Made by a program: the position numbers and the translations under genes. A DNA stretch of 64,000 nt from Ulva prolifera (lineage: Eukaryota; Chlorophyta; Ulvophyceae; Ulvales; Ulvaceae): NCBI GenBank assembly GCA_023078555.1, contig CM041199.1, positions 8,065,315-8,129,314 on the forward strand, in the 5' to 3' direction. Positions 12,783 through 25,258 of this stretch are shown here, in pieces. The notes under the pieces were generated by a model. It saw only the letters and a program-made list of their open reading frames with translations. It was not told the DNA's origin and ran no database searches. Position 1 is the first letter of the stretch. Every line of letters starts with the position of its first letter.

Positions 12783-13253
12783 TTACAAAGGACAGAGGCC
12801 GGGCATCGAGCCGTTTCTCGAAATCCACTCGCAAATCCGCTCACTCATTCATGGTACTAGGCCTGGCACGAGCGCGTACACAGCCCTGCCGGTGATTCCA
12901 GCCAAAGATTGAAGCCCCGCAAGGAGCACAATAGCATTCCCTTTGCACAACGCCACACTCAACCGGCGCACAGCATTCGTCACAACCAAACCACCGTTCA
13001 TAACACCACACCGAGACGCACCCTCCGCCAGTCGATTCATGTGATCCATAGCAGGCTGTCCCAAGCGACCATGCGTCTCACGCAACAACGGCACAAAGCT
13101 TTGTGCATCAGGGTCGTACAAACGATAAGCATCGCGTTTCTGCACGTCCCGCGTCACCGCAGCACCCTCGTCCTTCCGGGCCGCCCGGCCGCAACAGGTG
13201 TCTGTATGTCTGATGGTCACACTGGCACCTCTGAATTTGACTTCGTGATACAT
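12783..13253 (-). mobile_element. LINE 3' fragment, copy A
   Basis: Minus strand. The frame reads TRDVQKRDAYRLYDPDA, then FVPLLRETHGRLGQPAMDHM, then RRLSVALCKGN, ending before TTACAAAGGACAGAGGC (the 3' end read on the plus strand). This is the C-terminal segment found at the end of many LINE reverse-transcriptase ORFs. It is about 80% alike to copy C at 32.4-32.85 kb by eye. The RT domain is absent; it is 5' truncated like most LINE copies. The upstream limit near 13253 is approximate. Confidence 0.7.
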
Positions 13254-13832
13254 GCCGATCAGTGCTCTGCATGTGTTAATACATGTTCATGAATGTTTTG
13301 CTGCCACATCTGCAGCTTCGGAGACAATTGGCATGCCTGTAGCTATGCAATCAAACGTATAGAATCCGCGTGATTGTTGGTGACTTGAGGCGCTGCCGCA
13401 TCCAAGCCACATCCACCCCTGGATGGCAGGCCATTCAACCCCAGATGGCAGGCCCTGCAAGCTGCCGCAGCAACCCCGCACCTTCAAAATGAAGCGCGCC
13501 GGGGTTCACACTGGATTGATAGCTACAGGTGTCGTTGCAAGGACATGGCTTACACCGAAGTTGCGGGATCATAAACCCGCACAGCCGCACGCATCATCAA
13601 GCATACAGGAAAGAATGCCGAAGCACCGCTCGCACAACTGAGGACAACCCAAGTGCAAACACAGCACGCCTACAGGCGCCCAGCCTGGGCCAGACCGCCG
13701 TCCAACTGACACAAACTCTATCCCTTGGCCTACTATGAACTATTGCCACTCCAGTCACGCATGTCATGCATTTGCACGCTGACATACAGTAAAGCAAAGC
13801 ATGCCCGGGGGCCCTGCCACGCATGGTAGTAC

Positions 13833-13934
13833 CAGTGTTGGGTGGCTTTGCAGCATTTTTAGGGCTGCCACCCAAAAAACAGACCTGGATGTTCGGAATT
13901 GTTCTATGTGATCGGGCCCAATGACCCAACACTG
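13833..13934. mobile_element. 102-bp hAT-like MITE, copy 1
   Basis: Ends are CAGTGTTGGGT and ACCCAACACTG, an 11-bp terminal inverted repeat of the CAG...CTG type usual in hAT elements. The 102-bp body matches, in reverse complement, the element at 57366-57467, which has the same length. The flanking 8-mers GGTAGTAC and GTGGCTAC agree at only 4 of 8 positions, so this copy looks old or its duplication has decayed. Confidence 0.65.
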
Positions 13935-14321
13935 GTGGCTACCCCGGCGCCGTATGCGAGACCTCGCCCTGCTGGCGGTCCCCCCAGGCTGGTGACACCA
14001 GCGCCCAGCATGCAATATGCCTGTGGCTCCCACGCAACTGCCTATATATAGCATGTGCACCTGCCGGCGCAGGCCCACGCTGATCACAATCACTTGGACT
14101 CAGGCATGCCTGCAGGGCCCGCAGACGGAGGAGCCGACTCGGACTCGGCTTCGGAAGCAGTTGATGTCATATGGGGGACCGACAGCGGCGCCGCCACGCC
14201 ACAAACCACTGCGCCGTACATGGCGTGAATAAATACCCTGTGGCATTCTACATCTGCACAGACACCGGGCAACCACGCCTTGGTCTAAGGGCCACGGCCC
14301 CCTCCACTTGCCGCCGCATGA

Positions 14322-14340
14322 GGGGGGGGGGGGGGGGGGG
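14322..14340 (+). repeat. G run, 19 bases
   Basis: Nineteen G on the plus strand, C on the strand of NEG-4, whose stop lies about 240 bases away. Confidence 0.9.
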
Positions 14341-14578
14341 TGGCTGCAGGCTGCTTATGCAGATCTGTACGGACCATCTGGTGCTATCAGACGGCACATG
14401 TACGGTGGGGGGCAACAACCACATCGAACACCCTGCAATGTCGCCGATGGACGTGTTTGCAGCAGCGGTCCCGGTGGTTCACTGACAGGCACGGAGCAGC
14501 GGTCGCCGCGGCCACGAGATCGCTTCGCACCCTATAGCTACTCCCAACAGCCAAATCTTGCTTACGCACGTGCCCAGG

Positions 14579-16489
14579 CTATGCCAGTAGGCGACGCGAT
14601 GGGCTTGCATCTGCAGCAGCCTCCGGTATCTCACCTGCTGCGAGCGATGTCTGTTCGGCGTCAGCGCCGGCCGCCGCATCGTCATCCCCACCCCCACCCC
14701 CACCTGCAGCTTCTCCCCCTACCTCCTCCTCTTTCTCCTCCGTGGGTGGAGGAGGAGGAGCAGGGGCTGGTTGGGGCGGTTGCGGGGGCGGAGGGGGCGG
14801 AGGTGGATCCCCCTCGCCACTCGCCCCGACGCCGTCGGTGTAGTCACCCACCGCAGGCACGTCGAACTCAATCTCGTGTTCGTAGTCCACGACAATGTCT
14901 GGATCGTTCACGACGTGGAATCCGTCATACTCGCGGTCGTACGAGCCGGCGTCGCTGGCGGCCGTCCGCTCCTGCGCGAGCGCATATCCGCGCCCCGTAG
15001 GCAGCCCCACCTGTCGCTGCCGCCGCTTGGCGGCCGCGCCGCGCTGGTTGCGCCAGTTTGCCCCCGTCGCGCCGCCCTCGTTGCCTTCGTTCCCCTCGTC
15101 CCCCTCGTCCCCCTCGTCACCCTCGTTGCCCTCGTTACCTTCATTGCCCTCGTTACCGTCGACGCCGTCGTTGCCGCCGCGGCGGCAGTTGAAGAGCTTG
15201 GCGGACGCCTTGCAGTGGCCGACGGCGGTGGCGGCGACGAACGTGCACACCGGGCACCGCCTGCTGCACCTGCACGTGCACATGCTGTACAACTTGTGTA
15301 TCGAATCACCGCCACTGCATGCATGAGTACGTCACAGCGTCAACCACTTGCAGCGCACTGTGAATGTAGGCGAGGCTGGCACCAACGCGGTGTGTCCCAT
15401 GGCACAAGGACGCATCCCCACCTCCTGTTTTCAGAAGCAAATGATTTTGCAAATGTTGAATCTTCAACAGCCCCGGGACACACGAGCGCAGCCCGGCCAA
15501 GCCGCATGCAGCCGATATCGATGTTCTCTGATGATGCTGATCGTGCTGTCTACAATGCTTCTTCATTGCCAAGTGACCGTGCGTTCTACTGTCGAGATCT
15601 CTATAGGCGACGGGGGCCCTGGGTCTCCCAAGTTTCAGGCAGGCTACCTGCCCCTTCGTCTTTGAATCACAAGTTGTCCGTGTAACATATGCAAACCATG
15701 CATGGCCACGGTAGCGCCAGCATGGACACACAGCCAAAGTGCAGATCCAGGCAGCCGCTGATCATGAGCCGAAAGCCACCAGGGCTGACGGAAGTATCTC
15801 GAGACACGCTGCCGTGGCGACCTGCTGTCGGCCAGAACGTGGAGCAGCGATGTGTAGTCAGCACGCATGGCCACATGCATCTGCAATGCCGGAAGCTCTG
15901 ATGCTGTATCTGATAACGTCCCTCGCGGTGGTGTATTTATACGTGACTTCGCACTGACCAGGCATCGCAGCATCCATGAACTCGTGGCCAGGGTGCCGCC
16001 ACAGTCGCCGAACAGCAAGCCCGCACAAGAGCAACGTTGCCCTGGCGGTGATACCGGCCTCTCTCGCCTTGTCATTTCAACTCATGGGCAACATGCCCAC
16101 ACGGTGTATTCTCCGCAACAACGCACTTAAACGGTTTCAGGAAAAACCTCGAGGTTTCAGATCATATCAAAAGAAGAACCTCCTTCAATCTTGAGAGAAT
16201 TCAGAGAAAGATACATGAAGTCTCAGTGTTTGCAGAGGCTTATACGGTTTAGTGTACACAAACGTTCGTACCTTGGCGCGTGGCAGCCATGTAGAAGCGT
16301 CCGGAAGGTCGCGGAATCCCCCACTAGGCTGTACTCTAGCTCCGTGGCGTCTGTGCCGCTGCGCCCCGCGCCTCCAGGCCCTGGCTGCCCACGCAGCCCC
16401 TGCTCCGGTGAGCGCACAAGGACGGGCTGAGCTGCCGCTGCCGCGACGGAGGCGACGGCGAGTGTAAGAAGACGCAGTGACAGCCCCAT
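14579..16489 (-). CDS. NEG-4: secreted Cys-module protein with (N/D)EG and proline-rich tail
   Basis: Minus strand; exons 16489-16272 and 15269-14579 give 302 aa; GT-AG intron (GTACGA...GTGCAG), phase 2, about 1 kb. MGLSLRLLTLAVASVAAAAA is a good signal peptide. Exon 1 ends FRTLLHGCHAPR. The module is C-x4-C-x3-C-x2-C-x10-C-x8-C (CSRRCPVCTF, GHCKASAKLFNC), with the KKNG core replaced. A short DEG/NEG block follows, then a segment with VVNDPDIVVDYEHEIEFDV that matches the NEG-5 tail. After that come a polyproline run, an EEKEEE patch, a glycine/aspartate run and the end ASPSRRLLA. A relic of the same subtype lies at 5.3-5.6 kb. The tail beyond the Pro run is low complexity, and a further intron there cannot be excluded. 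Function unknown. Confidence 0.7.
15270..16271 (-). other. Intron of NEG-4
   Basis: The roughly 1-kb intron holds no recognised gene. Its part from about 15690 is shared with 5.05-5.3 kb, which shows that the intron was inside the duplicated segment. Confidence 0.55.
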
Positions 16490-19400
16490 GTGGTGGGTGC
16501 TGTGGTGCAGCCGCTGCCTGGCGTGTGCTGCGTGTGCTGCGTGTGCTGAGTATGCTGCGGTACAGCTGCTGCGTGGCAAGTGCTGCAGCTGCGGGTGCCG
16601 GGGTCCCGTGGCGCGCTCTCCTGCAGGCGTAGGCACATATTGGCACAGCAGGCTGGCGGGGCCCACATGATGAAGCCTTGCAGGTGGGTAGTGTCAAGAA
16701 TTGGTGGGGGTGCTGGGAGGGACGGGGGCGCGATGGGTGACGGGGTGACGGGGTCATGGGTCGGGGTGATGGCCCTGGCTCCAGAGTGGTATGTGTTACA
16801 GGGACCAAGCCGGAGTGGCCGGTAGCACCGCCAGGGCACCGAACAAGCACGCCAACTCCCCAAAGTGGTATGTGTGTTCAGCAGGGTATCAGTCGACTGG
16901 CCGCTGGTGGACACGCTGTCCACCTTGCCATGGCCAACAGTCATTCTCCGCAGGTTCTTCTGTGAGGTGCAGATGAAGAACAGGTGATTGTGCTTGCTGA
17001 AGGCTACTGCGTGCCATTGCTCATTCTGCAGCCCCCGACGATGGCTGCGGCACAAATAGAACAGTGGCCAAATTTAAAGGTCAATATCCATGGCCATCTC
17101 AACCACATGGCCAGGTTACCAGTCCTGACCTCAGCCCTGAAAAGATATCTGCGCATGCTAGATGACAGCTTTGGCAGGTGCACGCATGTGTTGCAAGGAC
17201 AAAGCAAGCAAGGCAGGTAGCACCGTGAGCAACAACCAGAGGAACCCACCCCACGCAACTAGCCACACGTAACAGCCACACTCAGCACACACCACACGTA
17301 ACAGCCACACGCAGCGCACACCAACAACACACCCACGCAACGGCAGCACCCGCGCCGGCCACAGCCACACAGCCACACAGCCACACACCCACACACCCTC
17401 CGGCTTTTTCCTTTGTAACACACACCCACACACCCACACAACCACATACATCCCCAAGCACACAGAAGCCACCCAGGTGCTACCGGCCCCTCCGGCTTTT
17501 TCCTTTGTAACACAGAAGCCGCCCAGGTGTACACATGTGCGGGGCTGCTGGCGACCACCAGCAGGACAGGGCATGGAACAGGCATGATGTGCACTGTCAG
17601 GCAATCAGGCAGACAGCAATTGGGTGTGTCAGTGATGTTATGGACGTCAGTGGTGTGACAGCAATCGAGCATGGCTGTCAGCTTTGTGATGGCTGGCCAG
17701 GTGTGACGGGGCAGACGACGAGCTGGGCACCCTCCATGTGACAGGCTGACACCAACAGACTCTCAGACACAACACCAGATGCAACAACACATGTGCAAAA
17801 CCACATCATGACAGGCAGCAAGCAGTGGTGTCCGATGATTGATGATTGTGACATGGTGCAATAGCTACCAGGCAAATGGATGGCATGGCCTTGAAAGCAG
17901 ACAGATTTCTGTTGACTGCCAGACTTGAATGGGCAGGTGGAAGGATGAGGTCACTCGAGTGACCTTGCAGCACTGTACCAAACAGCAGAATCGACCTTGC
18001 GCCATCTGACCTGGACTTGCAGAGATTGGCCTGCACCTGACAGATGCAGGCAGGGCACACTGGAGTGACTGAACTGATGACACGTACACCAATTCGTCAT
18101 ACATCCTGGATACTACTGAATTCTGCCCATCACCTAGTTAGCATTGGGCTGTGGTGTTTGGCTGGCTGCAGGGTTTGGCCTGTTGCTGCAAACCAAAAAA
18201 CGTACCTGCCTTGCATCTGATTTGCAACTCTGATTCCCATCAGATGTGTCAGGCAAGTTAATTCTGCGATCAATTTGCATGGCTGATAGTTTGTGCTCTG
18301 CCATACAAAGTCCTTGTAACCTAGTACTGAGACTGCAATTGATGGCCAGATGAGCCAGATGCTGAGCAGCCAAGGCCTAATGCATGAAAAGCAGATCTGC
18401 CCACAATGTACGCAGTGTCTGCTGCTCTACTCCTCTACTCGCGTGCGTGCATGATGAACGCACAGCACACGACCAACCTGCACTCGAGTTCAAGATTGCC
18501 TGACATCTGTGGGATCTGTTCACAGCTCTACATGAGATATCACTGTGGCAATCACTGTGGTGTGTCAGGCCAGTGATGAAAACACAGCTTTACATCTCGG
18601 TCCATACGTCGCTATCATCTTGTGGCTGTCACGGCTGTCGTATATTATATTATTATATTATATCTTGTTGCATTCACCCATGTTTTTGCCCTGTTGCATG
18701 TTGCTCCTGTGCTATCTGAGATTCACGTTGGATGATACCATATGCTGCATATGATATGCAGCATGCATGGAACATATATACACCCAAAACTCAAACAGGA
18801 GTCTGTGCTGTGCCTGTCATGTGTAATTACAAGGTCAAAGTTGGAGTGCTGTGCCTGTCATGTGTGAGGTCCAGTAGGGTTTCAGCCTCGCCCCTCCAGG
18901 CTGAAGAACCCTGCAGCACTCCTCTCCCCTGGGACCCTCTCCCCCTCTTCCTTTTGTCTGTGGCATATATTGACAGTTGTGCTGCCCACCAACAACAACT
19001 AGCTAGGACACCTGGTGCCAGGGTTTGGTTTGCAACAAAGTCTGGGGTGATTACTTACCACACCCTGTGTCCTCAGCATTGTGTACACAATGTCAAGTGA
19101 CATGCAAGTGGATGCCTGTGACCAGCTGTAGCTATAGCATACCTACTGCCGATTTATTGAAGCTGAAGTCATGGCAGGGCATGCCTCAGGCATGCTGCAA
19201 TCGAGTGGCAGATTCAGTAGTGGGATCTGCATTACAAGGACTGTGCGCATGCATGCACGGGCGCTGTACATGCGCCCGTGCACAAGCACCACCCCACCCC
19301 GACTGCCGCACTGCACAAGCACCACACCACCCCGACATCGCACTCCCACGTGCGCCGACACACCACCAACACACACCACCGACACACGCAGAAGTAGAGG

Positions 19401-19885
19401 GACCTGTGCACATGCATGCAGGGCATCGATATCTCCGGGAGCTCGAGGGGCAAGTGTAGCAAGTGTAGCCGTACATGTACATGCATGTAGATCTACGCGC
19501 CATCAAGGAACACGATCTGGCCCCCTCCCTGTCCCGGAATGGTAGCATATGCATTATGAAGTCAGTTGGCTGCACTGATATAACGCGGCGATGCTGGAAT
19601 TCTCAGCCGCGTCCAGTCCGAATACCCTCCATCTGTGGAGGTGCCCCCGCAGCCACAACCATGCATGCATGCTGCTGAAAAGTAGAGTAAACTGAAGTAG
19701 CATTTGCTGAGTCGTACTGTTGACAACTCCGGGAGTCCGGAAGCACAAGCTGATGTGGTGTCTGCGTAGCTGTAGGTCATGCCGCAGCCCAGGCTATCAT
19801 GATGATCATGCTCAGCGCAGGGCTCCCAGAGGCGGATGCGAGCATCTCCCAGAGGTGGAACATCTCCTCCGGGTGCACAGCATGC
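16490..19885. other. Gene-poor stretch with LINE-tail-like repeats
   Basis: No gene recognised. The motif GTGTTACA-GGA-AAGCCGGA-GGCCGGTAGCACC or its complement occurs near 16795, 17194, 17394 and 17484. 17220-17420 is rich in CCACACAC-type simple sequence. The rest (17.5-19.8 kb) is non-coding as far as I can see. Confidence 0.4.
16794..17515. repeat. Repeats ending in CTTTTTCCTTTGTAACAC
   Basis: Two plus-oriented ends (near 17394-17420 and 17484-17515) read TCCGGCTTTTTCCTTTGTAA. Two minus-oriented ends lie near 16794-16830 and 17190-17224. All begin or end next to a GGTGCTACC(T/G)GCC-like stretch. The ends resemble the LINE 3' end of copies A-D, so I read them as a second LINE/SINE subfamily. 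The family assignment is inference. Confidence 0.4.
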
Positions 19886-20010
19886 CGACCACGGACCACG
19901 GACCACGGACCACGGACCACGGACCACGGACCACGGACCACGGACCACGGACCGCGGACCACGGACCACGGACCACGGACCACGGACCACGGACCACGGA
20001 CCACGGACCA
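19886..20010. repeat. Heptamer tandem repeat (GACCACG)n
   Basis: About 17 head-to-tail copies of the 7-mer GACCACG with one variant (GACCGCG). Because 7 is not a multiple of 3, all three frames of a strand read the same peptide cycle (DHGPRTT forward, VVRGPWS reverse), which explains several spurious open frames. Confidence 0.95.
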
Positions 20011-22659
20011 GCCTGAGGGCCCGGGCCCCAACTCCATCTATGCGTGCGTCACGACGCAGAACAATCAAATCAATGCAGCAGGTCACCACCAGGCCGTGTT
20101 CGTTTGTGCATTGTACCAATACTGTGAGTCTGCCACAGCTAGAGCAGCAGCAGCAGCAGCTGCGGCCCCTTGTGGCAGCACAAATGACTGATCAACCCTT
20201 GTGCGCCATCGACTTAAGCTATAGCACGTGGCTGTGGGAGAGTCTTTGAGATGTCTGCAACATCGGAGCCGCAGCTCGTAGTAATGCCCGGCTTCAGCTT
20301 GCAAAGTGAGTCACACATCAGATGTCCAGCTCCACTGGCCCACGCACGCACACGCGCGAGCATACGTACTATACGCACGAGTAGATAACATCAGTATGCT
20401 TCGAATGAAGCCTTGCTCCGTGGCGCCCAGGCAGCTGGAAGTGCTCGTGAAACGCAGTCCAGAGGGACGTTGGTCCACGGCTCTCGAGAAGGGGGAGACG
20501 GACCTTCAGCTGGAGACCTCGAGGCGCGGTGTGTTTCTGCAGTGCAGCCGGCGAATAACACGCTGCCAGGTGCGACTGTACTGGTAGCAGTGGCGTGGCT
20601 CGGCTACGCAGTGCTGCTGTGCGGTCTCTCCCGTGCTCGTCTGACTCTGTCGCTGTCACACGTACTGATAGAGCCACGGCGGTTGGAGTCGCAACGCCTT
20701 GCCCTACCGCCCAAGACCGTGGAAAAGCAGTCTACACCCACTTAGAGCAGCTAAAATTGTGATGTACTGTGTGTGAGGGCGCCAGTCGTATTTGCGTCGC
20801 GTGCTGAGGAGCGTCGAGTCTATTGCGTGATGCAGGTACTGGAAGCTTAGGGAGAGATCTATCTCCACGCGTATACAGCTCACACCTTTTGTAGCGTATT
20901 TGAATTTCCCTTCACATCCTCAGGTTCTTGCAGATGAGGCGCATGGCCACGGTGGACGTCTGGCCGGTGGCAATGCTATATGCTCTTGCGTGTCTTAACG
21001 TGGCGATAGGGGGCTTGACTGTCAGCGGGCGCTGCCGCGGCCACGCAAGGAGCGCATGCTCATGCGCATGTACATCGTCGAACTCCGTAATACCCGCTTT
21101 TCGGCGCGAAGCATTGGTACGGCTGAAAGCAAACGCCATCACGTCATACGTGTGTTTTCAGGGGCAGCGCGTCAGAATTGAACGTTCAATACGTTAACGG
21201 GGTGGGCCCAGCCCGTTCAATTCGCTGGGTGCAGCTGGCGGAAGTGTATGGGGCCCCCATGGGGGAGTACGACGGGGCTTGTCAGCATGCCTGCGAACGG
21301 CATCATCACGCCTCATCGCATGATTATGATCAAGATGTGGCACCTGCGCCAGTAAGGTGCCATACGGTGAGAGGAGGCGCCGAACGTTACCGCAGAACGC
21401 AGGGCGAGATGCCATGCCGTGACACGGTGATCACATGATGTCGACACGTGACTCGTTGACGCGTCGACGGCCGGCTCCCCCAAGGTGCATGGCTACATGT
21501 ACAGATGTTGTGCAGATATCAACATCTGAGGCGTTCACTTTTCTGTAAATACATGTTAGGCCCTGGCAGATCACCAACACACACTGCAACGCATTGGCAT
21601 CACCAGCATCAACTGAAGAAGCAACCCACCGACGTTAGGTTACAAAGTATAAAACGGGATCCCCGGAGAGTTCGAAGACAAACACCAGAAAATAATCTCT
21701 TCACAGTCAACAGCCACATTGCACTGGCTACGGCTCCGGCAGTACCGGGTGACCCGGTCCGGGTCCTCCACACCCACAAACACGCACCCATGGCCAGGAG
21801 CCAGACTGTTGCACATTGCAAGCGAATGCACAGGGCAGACCATGGTGGTGGGTAGCTGGTGTTGGGTGGCTGGCTACCCAACATGCATGGGACTCGCAAT
21901 TCGCAGGCGCAGCATACACATGAACAGCATATGCCAAACACTGCGACCATTGCGATGTAGTACAAGTGTAGCTGTGCATGCGAATGCTGATTCGGAAGAG
22001 TCTCTTTTGCTGTGTGGCTATGCCCGTCCACTCTTCTGTAACACTTCCCTCAACCATGATCATGTGAAACGGTGGGTGCTATTGCACATGTGGAGCTATA
22101 GCGCGCTGTCTCCGGTCGACCGGGTATGTGTACCCGGACCTTGCGCGCCAGAATACGCATGCGAGATCACGTTGCGCACGCACCAAAAAAACTTGAAAAT
22201 CAGCCTCACGATGCTGACACTCCTGTCAGTTCCGGCTTCTGCGCTGGACGTTTCGGCCAGCGCGGGCGCCCTGCGCAACGTGAGCGTCCGGCACATATGC
22301 CGGAACAACACCGATCGAGCGCACACCACTAGCCACGTGGCGCTAATAAGCATTTCCTTCGGCAGTTTGCCGCCCACGATCGTGCACGACGCATCCAGCT
22401 GCTGTATATCCGAACCCTGTACCGCAACGAACTCCGTGGCGGATTTGAAGCTTGCCGCAGACCGCCCAGCAGATCTAGAGCACAGCCAAAGATGTCAGAG
22501 CACGCAGCAGACTCCTGGCCCGCCGGCGGACCCTTGGCGCGGCCGCACGCGGAGTCCAGGCGCCGGCCTGCAGACGTCGCGAACCGTGGCGGCGTGTTTT
22601 CCAGCCATGCACATGAACCGAGTGCTCTGCCGCACCCTTTCTTGCGCATGCTGACGCCT
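20011..22659. other. Gene-poor stretch
   Basis: No recognisable gene. About 21525-21560 and 21990-22045 carry the GTTCACTCTTCTGTAA motif clustered at 10.2-10.9 kb. Short frames around 22.1-22.5 kb on the minus strand look protein-like but match nothing I know. Confidence 0.4.
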
Positions 22660-22768
22660 GAAAGCGTTGTCCAGGCGCCTGGGCGGTGTCTGAGCTGCTC
22701 GCGTCTCCGGGTGGACGTGTGCATGCATGCGCAGATGGCCCGCGCGTGCACTGCAGACCCCCGTGCCT
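22660..22768. mobile_element. Solo terminus of the long-TIR transposon family
   Basis: Reads CCTGGGCGGTGTCTGAG, then GGTGGACGTGTGCATG and ends GCACTGCAGACCCCC. This matches the right end of the 1.88-kb element at 27598-29474 (GCCCTGGGCGATGTCTGAG ... GTGCAGACCCCC). I found no opposite terminus upstream, so it is an isolated end or a heavily decayed copy. Confidence 0.55.
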
Positions 22769-23763
22769 GATCATCACGCCAGCCAGCCTCGCCGGCCGCG
22801 CCCTCTCGTGTCGCGCAGGGCTGTGACCAGGGGTGCAGATACATGCATGCTGAAGGAGAAAGTCCGGTCCGCGACGCGATATCGCAACACATCGAGGTCA
22901 TGCATGATCATGCACATGCACATGTCGACGAGGCCGCATGGCAGACGTGTGGTCTCGGCCGTTCTCGGCCAAACGATCACTGTCGGGAGGCGCACTAACT
23001 ACTACCTAATCCAAGTGACCAACAACGCCCAATCGGTCAACTTTACGGTCGGACCTCACAGCAGCAAGCATCCGCGTACCTACGCGTAGTGAAACGGCCG
23101 CCGCAGCAGAGGGACGCCCTCGAAAGGTCGTACATCGCCACATCCGCAACCCTATATACATGTCGGGTAGGCATCAATGCATGTACTCACATGCAGGTGT
23201 ACCACATCTCACTGCGGCAGAGACTCGACTAGGACAACATGTTGCCATGGCCACGATATCTATCAAATAGATCTATTCGAGTTTATGAACTCTGATACTA
23301 ATCATGAACTCTGATACTAATCGTGATACTGCCACATCCCAGGCGGCTGCATGCATGCTGCCTCACGCACATGCATGTGCTGGTGTCCGACATCGTTTGG
23401 GAGGGGGGGGAGGCTGTAGGTTGTGCACCATGGTACAGCGCAGCTTTGAGGATGTTACTTGGCTGCTGCCGCGTGGCTGTGGCTCAATAATATACCACAG
23501 GGCCACTGGCGTAGCATGGCGTCATGCGCAGCCTGCAGCCTACATGTCCACTGATCACGGCAGGTGGCAGCATGCATGCCGCCCCATCCCTATGTAGCTA
23601 TAGGTAGCAGGCATTAGCTGTGTCAGCAACTTCCGCGTTCTCGTATCTCACGAAAGATCGTGTATGTGGCTGTTCCTGGCGTATGTGGCGCATTTTGCAC
23701 GGCTCTGGGCATGTCACCCGAGGTGAGTATGACGTAGCAGTACTGCTACTAGTGTTGCGTGCA
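22769..23763. other. Gap before the PP2A exon
   Basis: No gene recognised. 23404-23418 has a short G run. A GTGAGT donor-like site at about 23722 is followed after about 40 bases by the acceptor of the PP2A exon, so 23.6-23.72 kb could be the preceding exon, but its translation (ending GMSPE) is not diagnostic. Confidence 0.35.
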
Positions 23764-23986
23764 GGAGACCGCAGAGTCCCAGGAGCGGCATGCCCACACC
23801 GTCGTGTACAGGATGCTGTATATGCTGGACCGCATAGAGAACGGGGTGCTATGGCAATCCAGTGATATGGCCGCTGACTCTGGCCGACCTGAAGCGCGGC
23901 CGCCTCTCCTCGGCGATGTCTCAGTGGGACACAGAGGAAGACATCAACAAGGTCTTGCGATACTTTTCATACGAGCATTTTTACGT
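23764..23986 (+). pseudogene. PP2A B''-type regulatory subunit exon, interrupted
   Basis: After an acceptor-like GCGTGCAG the frame reads ETAESQERHAHTVVYRMLYM, then LDRIENG. In the next frame it continues [13 protein letters not shown], then [18 protein letters not shown], followed by GTGTAA, a plausible donor. This is the conserved stretch of protein phosphatase 2A B'' subunits, which read RY..TV..RIFY...R..G, then the L-R-x-S segment, then EE-DIN-Q/K-V and [19 protein letters not shown]'' subunits are EF-hand scaffolds that target PP2A. The two halves are in different frames because 25 extra bases lie at 23845-23869. The next conserved exon (YCKFWELD) was not found downstream. Either a dead gene fragment or a real gene with an assembly error; the former is more likely. 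Confidence 0.65.
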
Positions 23987-25258
23987 TGTGTAATGCAAGG
24001 TGCCGCCTCCAAACCACCGTGAATCTCCTGTGCCTATCGTGAGGGCCAGGCTGCCTGGCTCGTGTTCGGCGAGCTCCGGGCTGGCAGCAGTTCTGGTGGC
24101 ACATCTGCCAGTGCACGTGCCCCGCCTGACCCTTGCCTAGTGCTCTGAGCGATGCGCGCCATCCTGACCAGTTGGCATGATTCAGATCTGACTCTAGAGT
24201 CAGCTGCTTCTGGAGCGCCAAATCATACTGTCAGTGGGCGTGCCAGTCAACCAGTGTGGCTGTGGGGGTGCGATGGCTTACTGATGCAGTCATGTGCACG
24301 GGCCGGTAGTCTGCATCTGCATGGTATGATCGGTATGGTGGGGGGTGACTGATGCATCAGGATGCATCACTGGTGCCTGCAGTGCAGCCTGCCGCTCACA
24401 CATCCCCCACACTGCCCTTGTTACACCCTTACGCTCACCATCAACCAGAGCCCACCCGGCTGCAGCAACGTGATGTGGGGCGGGGGTGCACCGGACACAT
24501 ATGTATATGTATATGCATGTTGGCCCCGGCCTAGCTAGGGGACAACGGAGGCACACCCCAGACCCGGGCGGAAGCGCGCACGGAACGTTCCGTACGTCCA
24601 TCCGGCCAAGCAGATGAAACGTTTCCACGTGTGAACGGGTCCAGCGCAGCCCCCTACAGAGATTTTGTCTGGCGGGAAATCCTATTGCTCGCGCCGCTCG
24701 CCGTCGGGATGCAGCCAATCGTTTCCAGATGTGGTGGGACTTCAACGGGTTTGTATGGGGCAGACCCCTCAAAATTCAATAACTGTGTACAAATGCAATA
24801 TCTCTGTGGAGAAACTGTGGATGCTCTGCACTGGTGTGGTGGGGCATGCATGCGCCTCATGTGACGCCTCACTCAGGAATCTTTTCTGAGAAAGGAGCGT
24901 CTGGCAGCTACTGGTCAGAAGTCAGCTCCAAGCGCAGTCTTTCACAGCTTCCACTAAAGCTTATGGTGATGCCCACCGGCTGTCCCCAAGTTGAATTGCC
25001 CAGCCCTTGCCACAGCTGCCAGGATGCCGAAGCCGCGTCGGCCAACTTAGCTACATTAGCCTTACAGACTGCAGAGGGCTATAGCCACGCACATTCCAGA
25101 GAGCATGAGTCTGAGTCGGAAGCTGGCACAGTGATGCCTCTGCCAGGCGGGCCGAATGTACTCCTTACGCAGCGCTGAGGCTTTCTGCACGAAGGCTTTC
25201 TGCACCTCCCTCTAGCCCGATGCTGTATGCCAGCCATCCCCACATGCCTCCACGGCCC
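23987..25258. other. Downstream of the PP2A exon, no gene recognised
   Basis: I looked here for the following B'' exons and found none. About 24.5-24.85 kb has protein-like frames (for example FQMWWDFNGFVWG) that I cannot assign. Confidence 0.35.

Larger units (their letters stand above)
13254..14578. other. Gap between LINE copy A and NEG-4
   Basis: Holds the 102-bp MITE at 13833, a stretch at about 14160-14230 that resembles 9.13-9.29 kb, and a 19-base G run at 14322-14340. No gene recognised. Confidence 0.4.

Noticed and set aside
19886-20010. CRISPR array
   Set aside because: Units are 7 bases with no spacers, in eukaryotic DNA.
19720-20249. DHGPRTT and VVRGPWS repeat frames
   Set aside because: A 7-base tandem repeat is open in all frames; no domain outside it.
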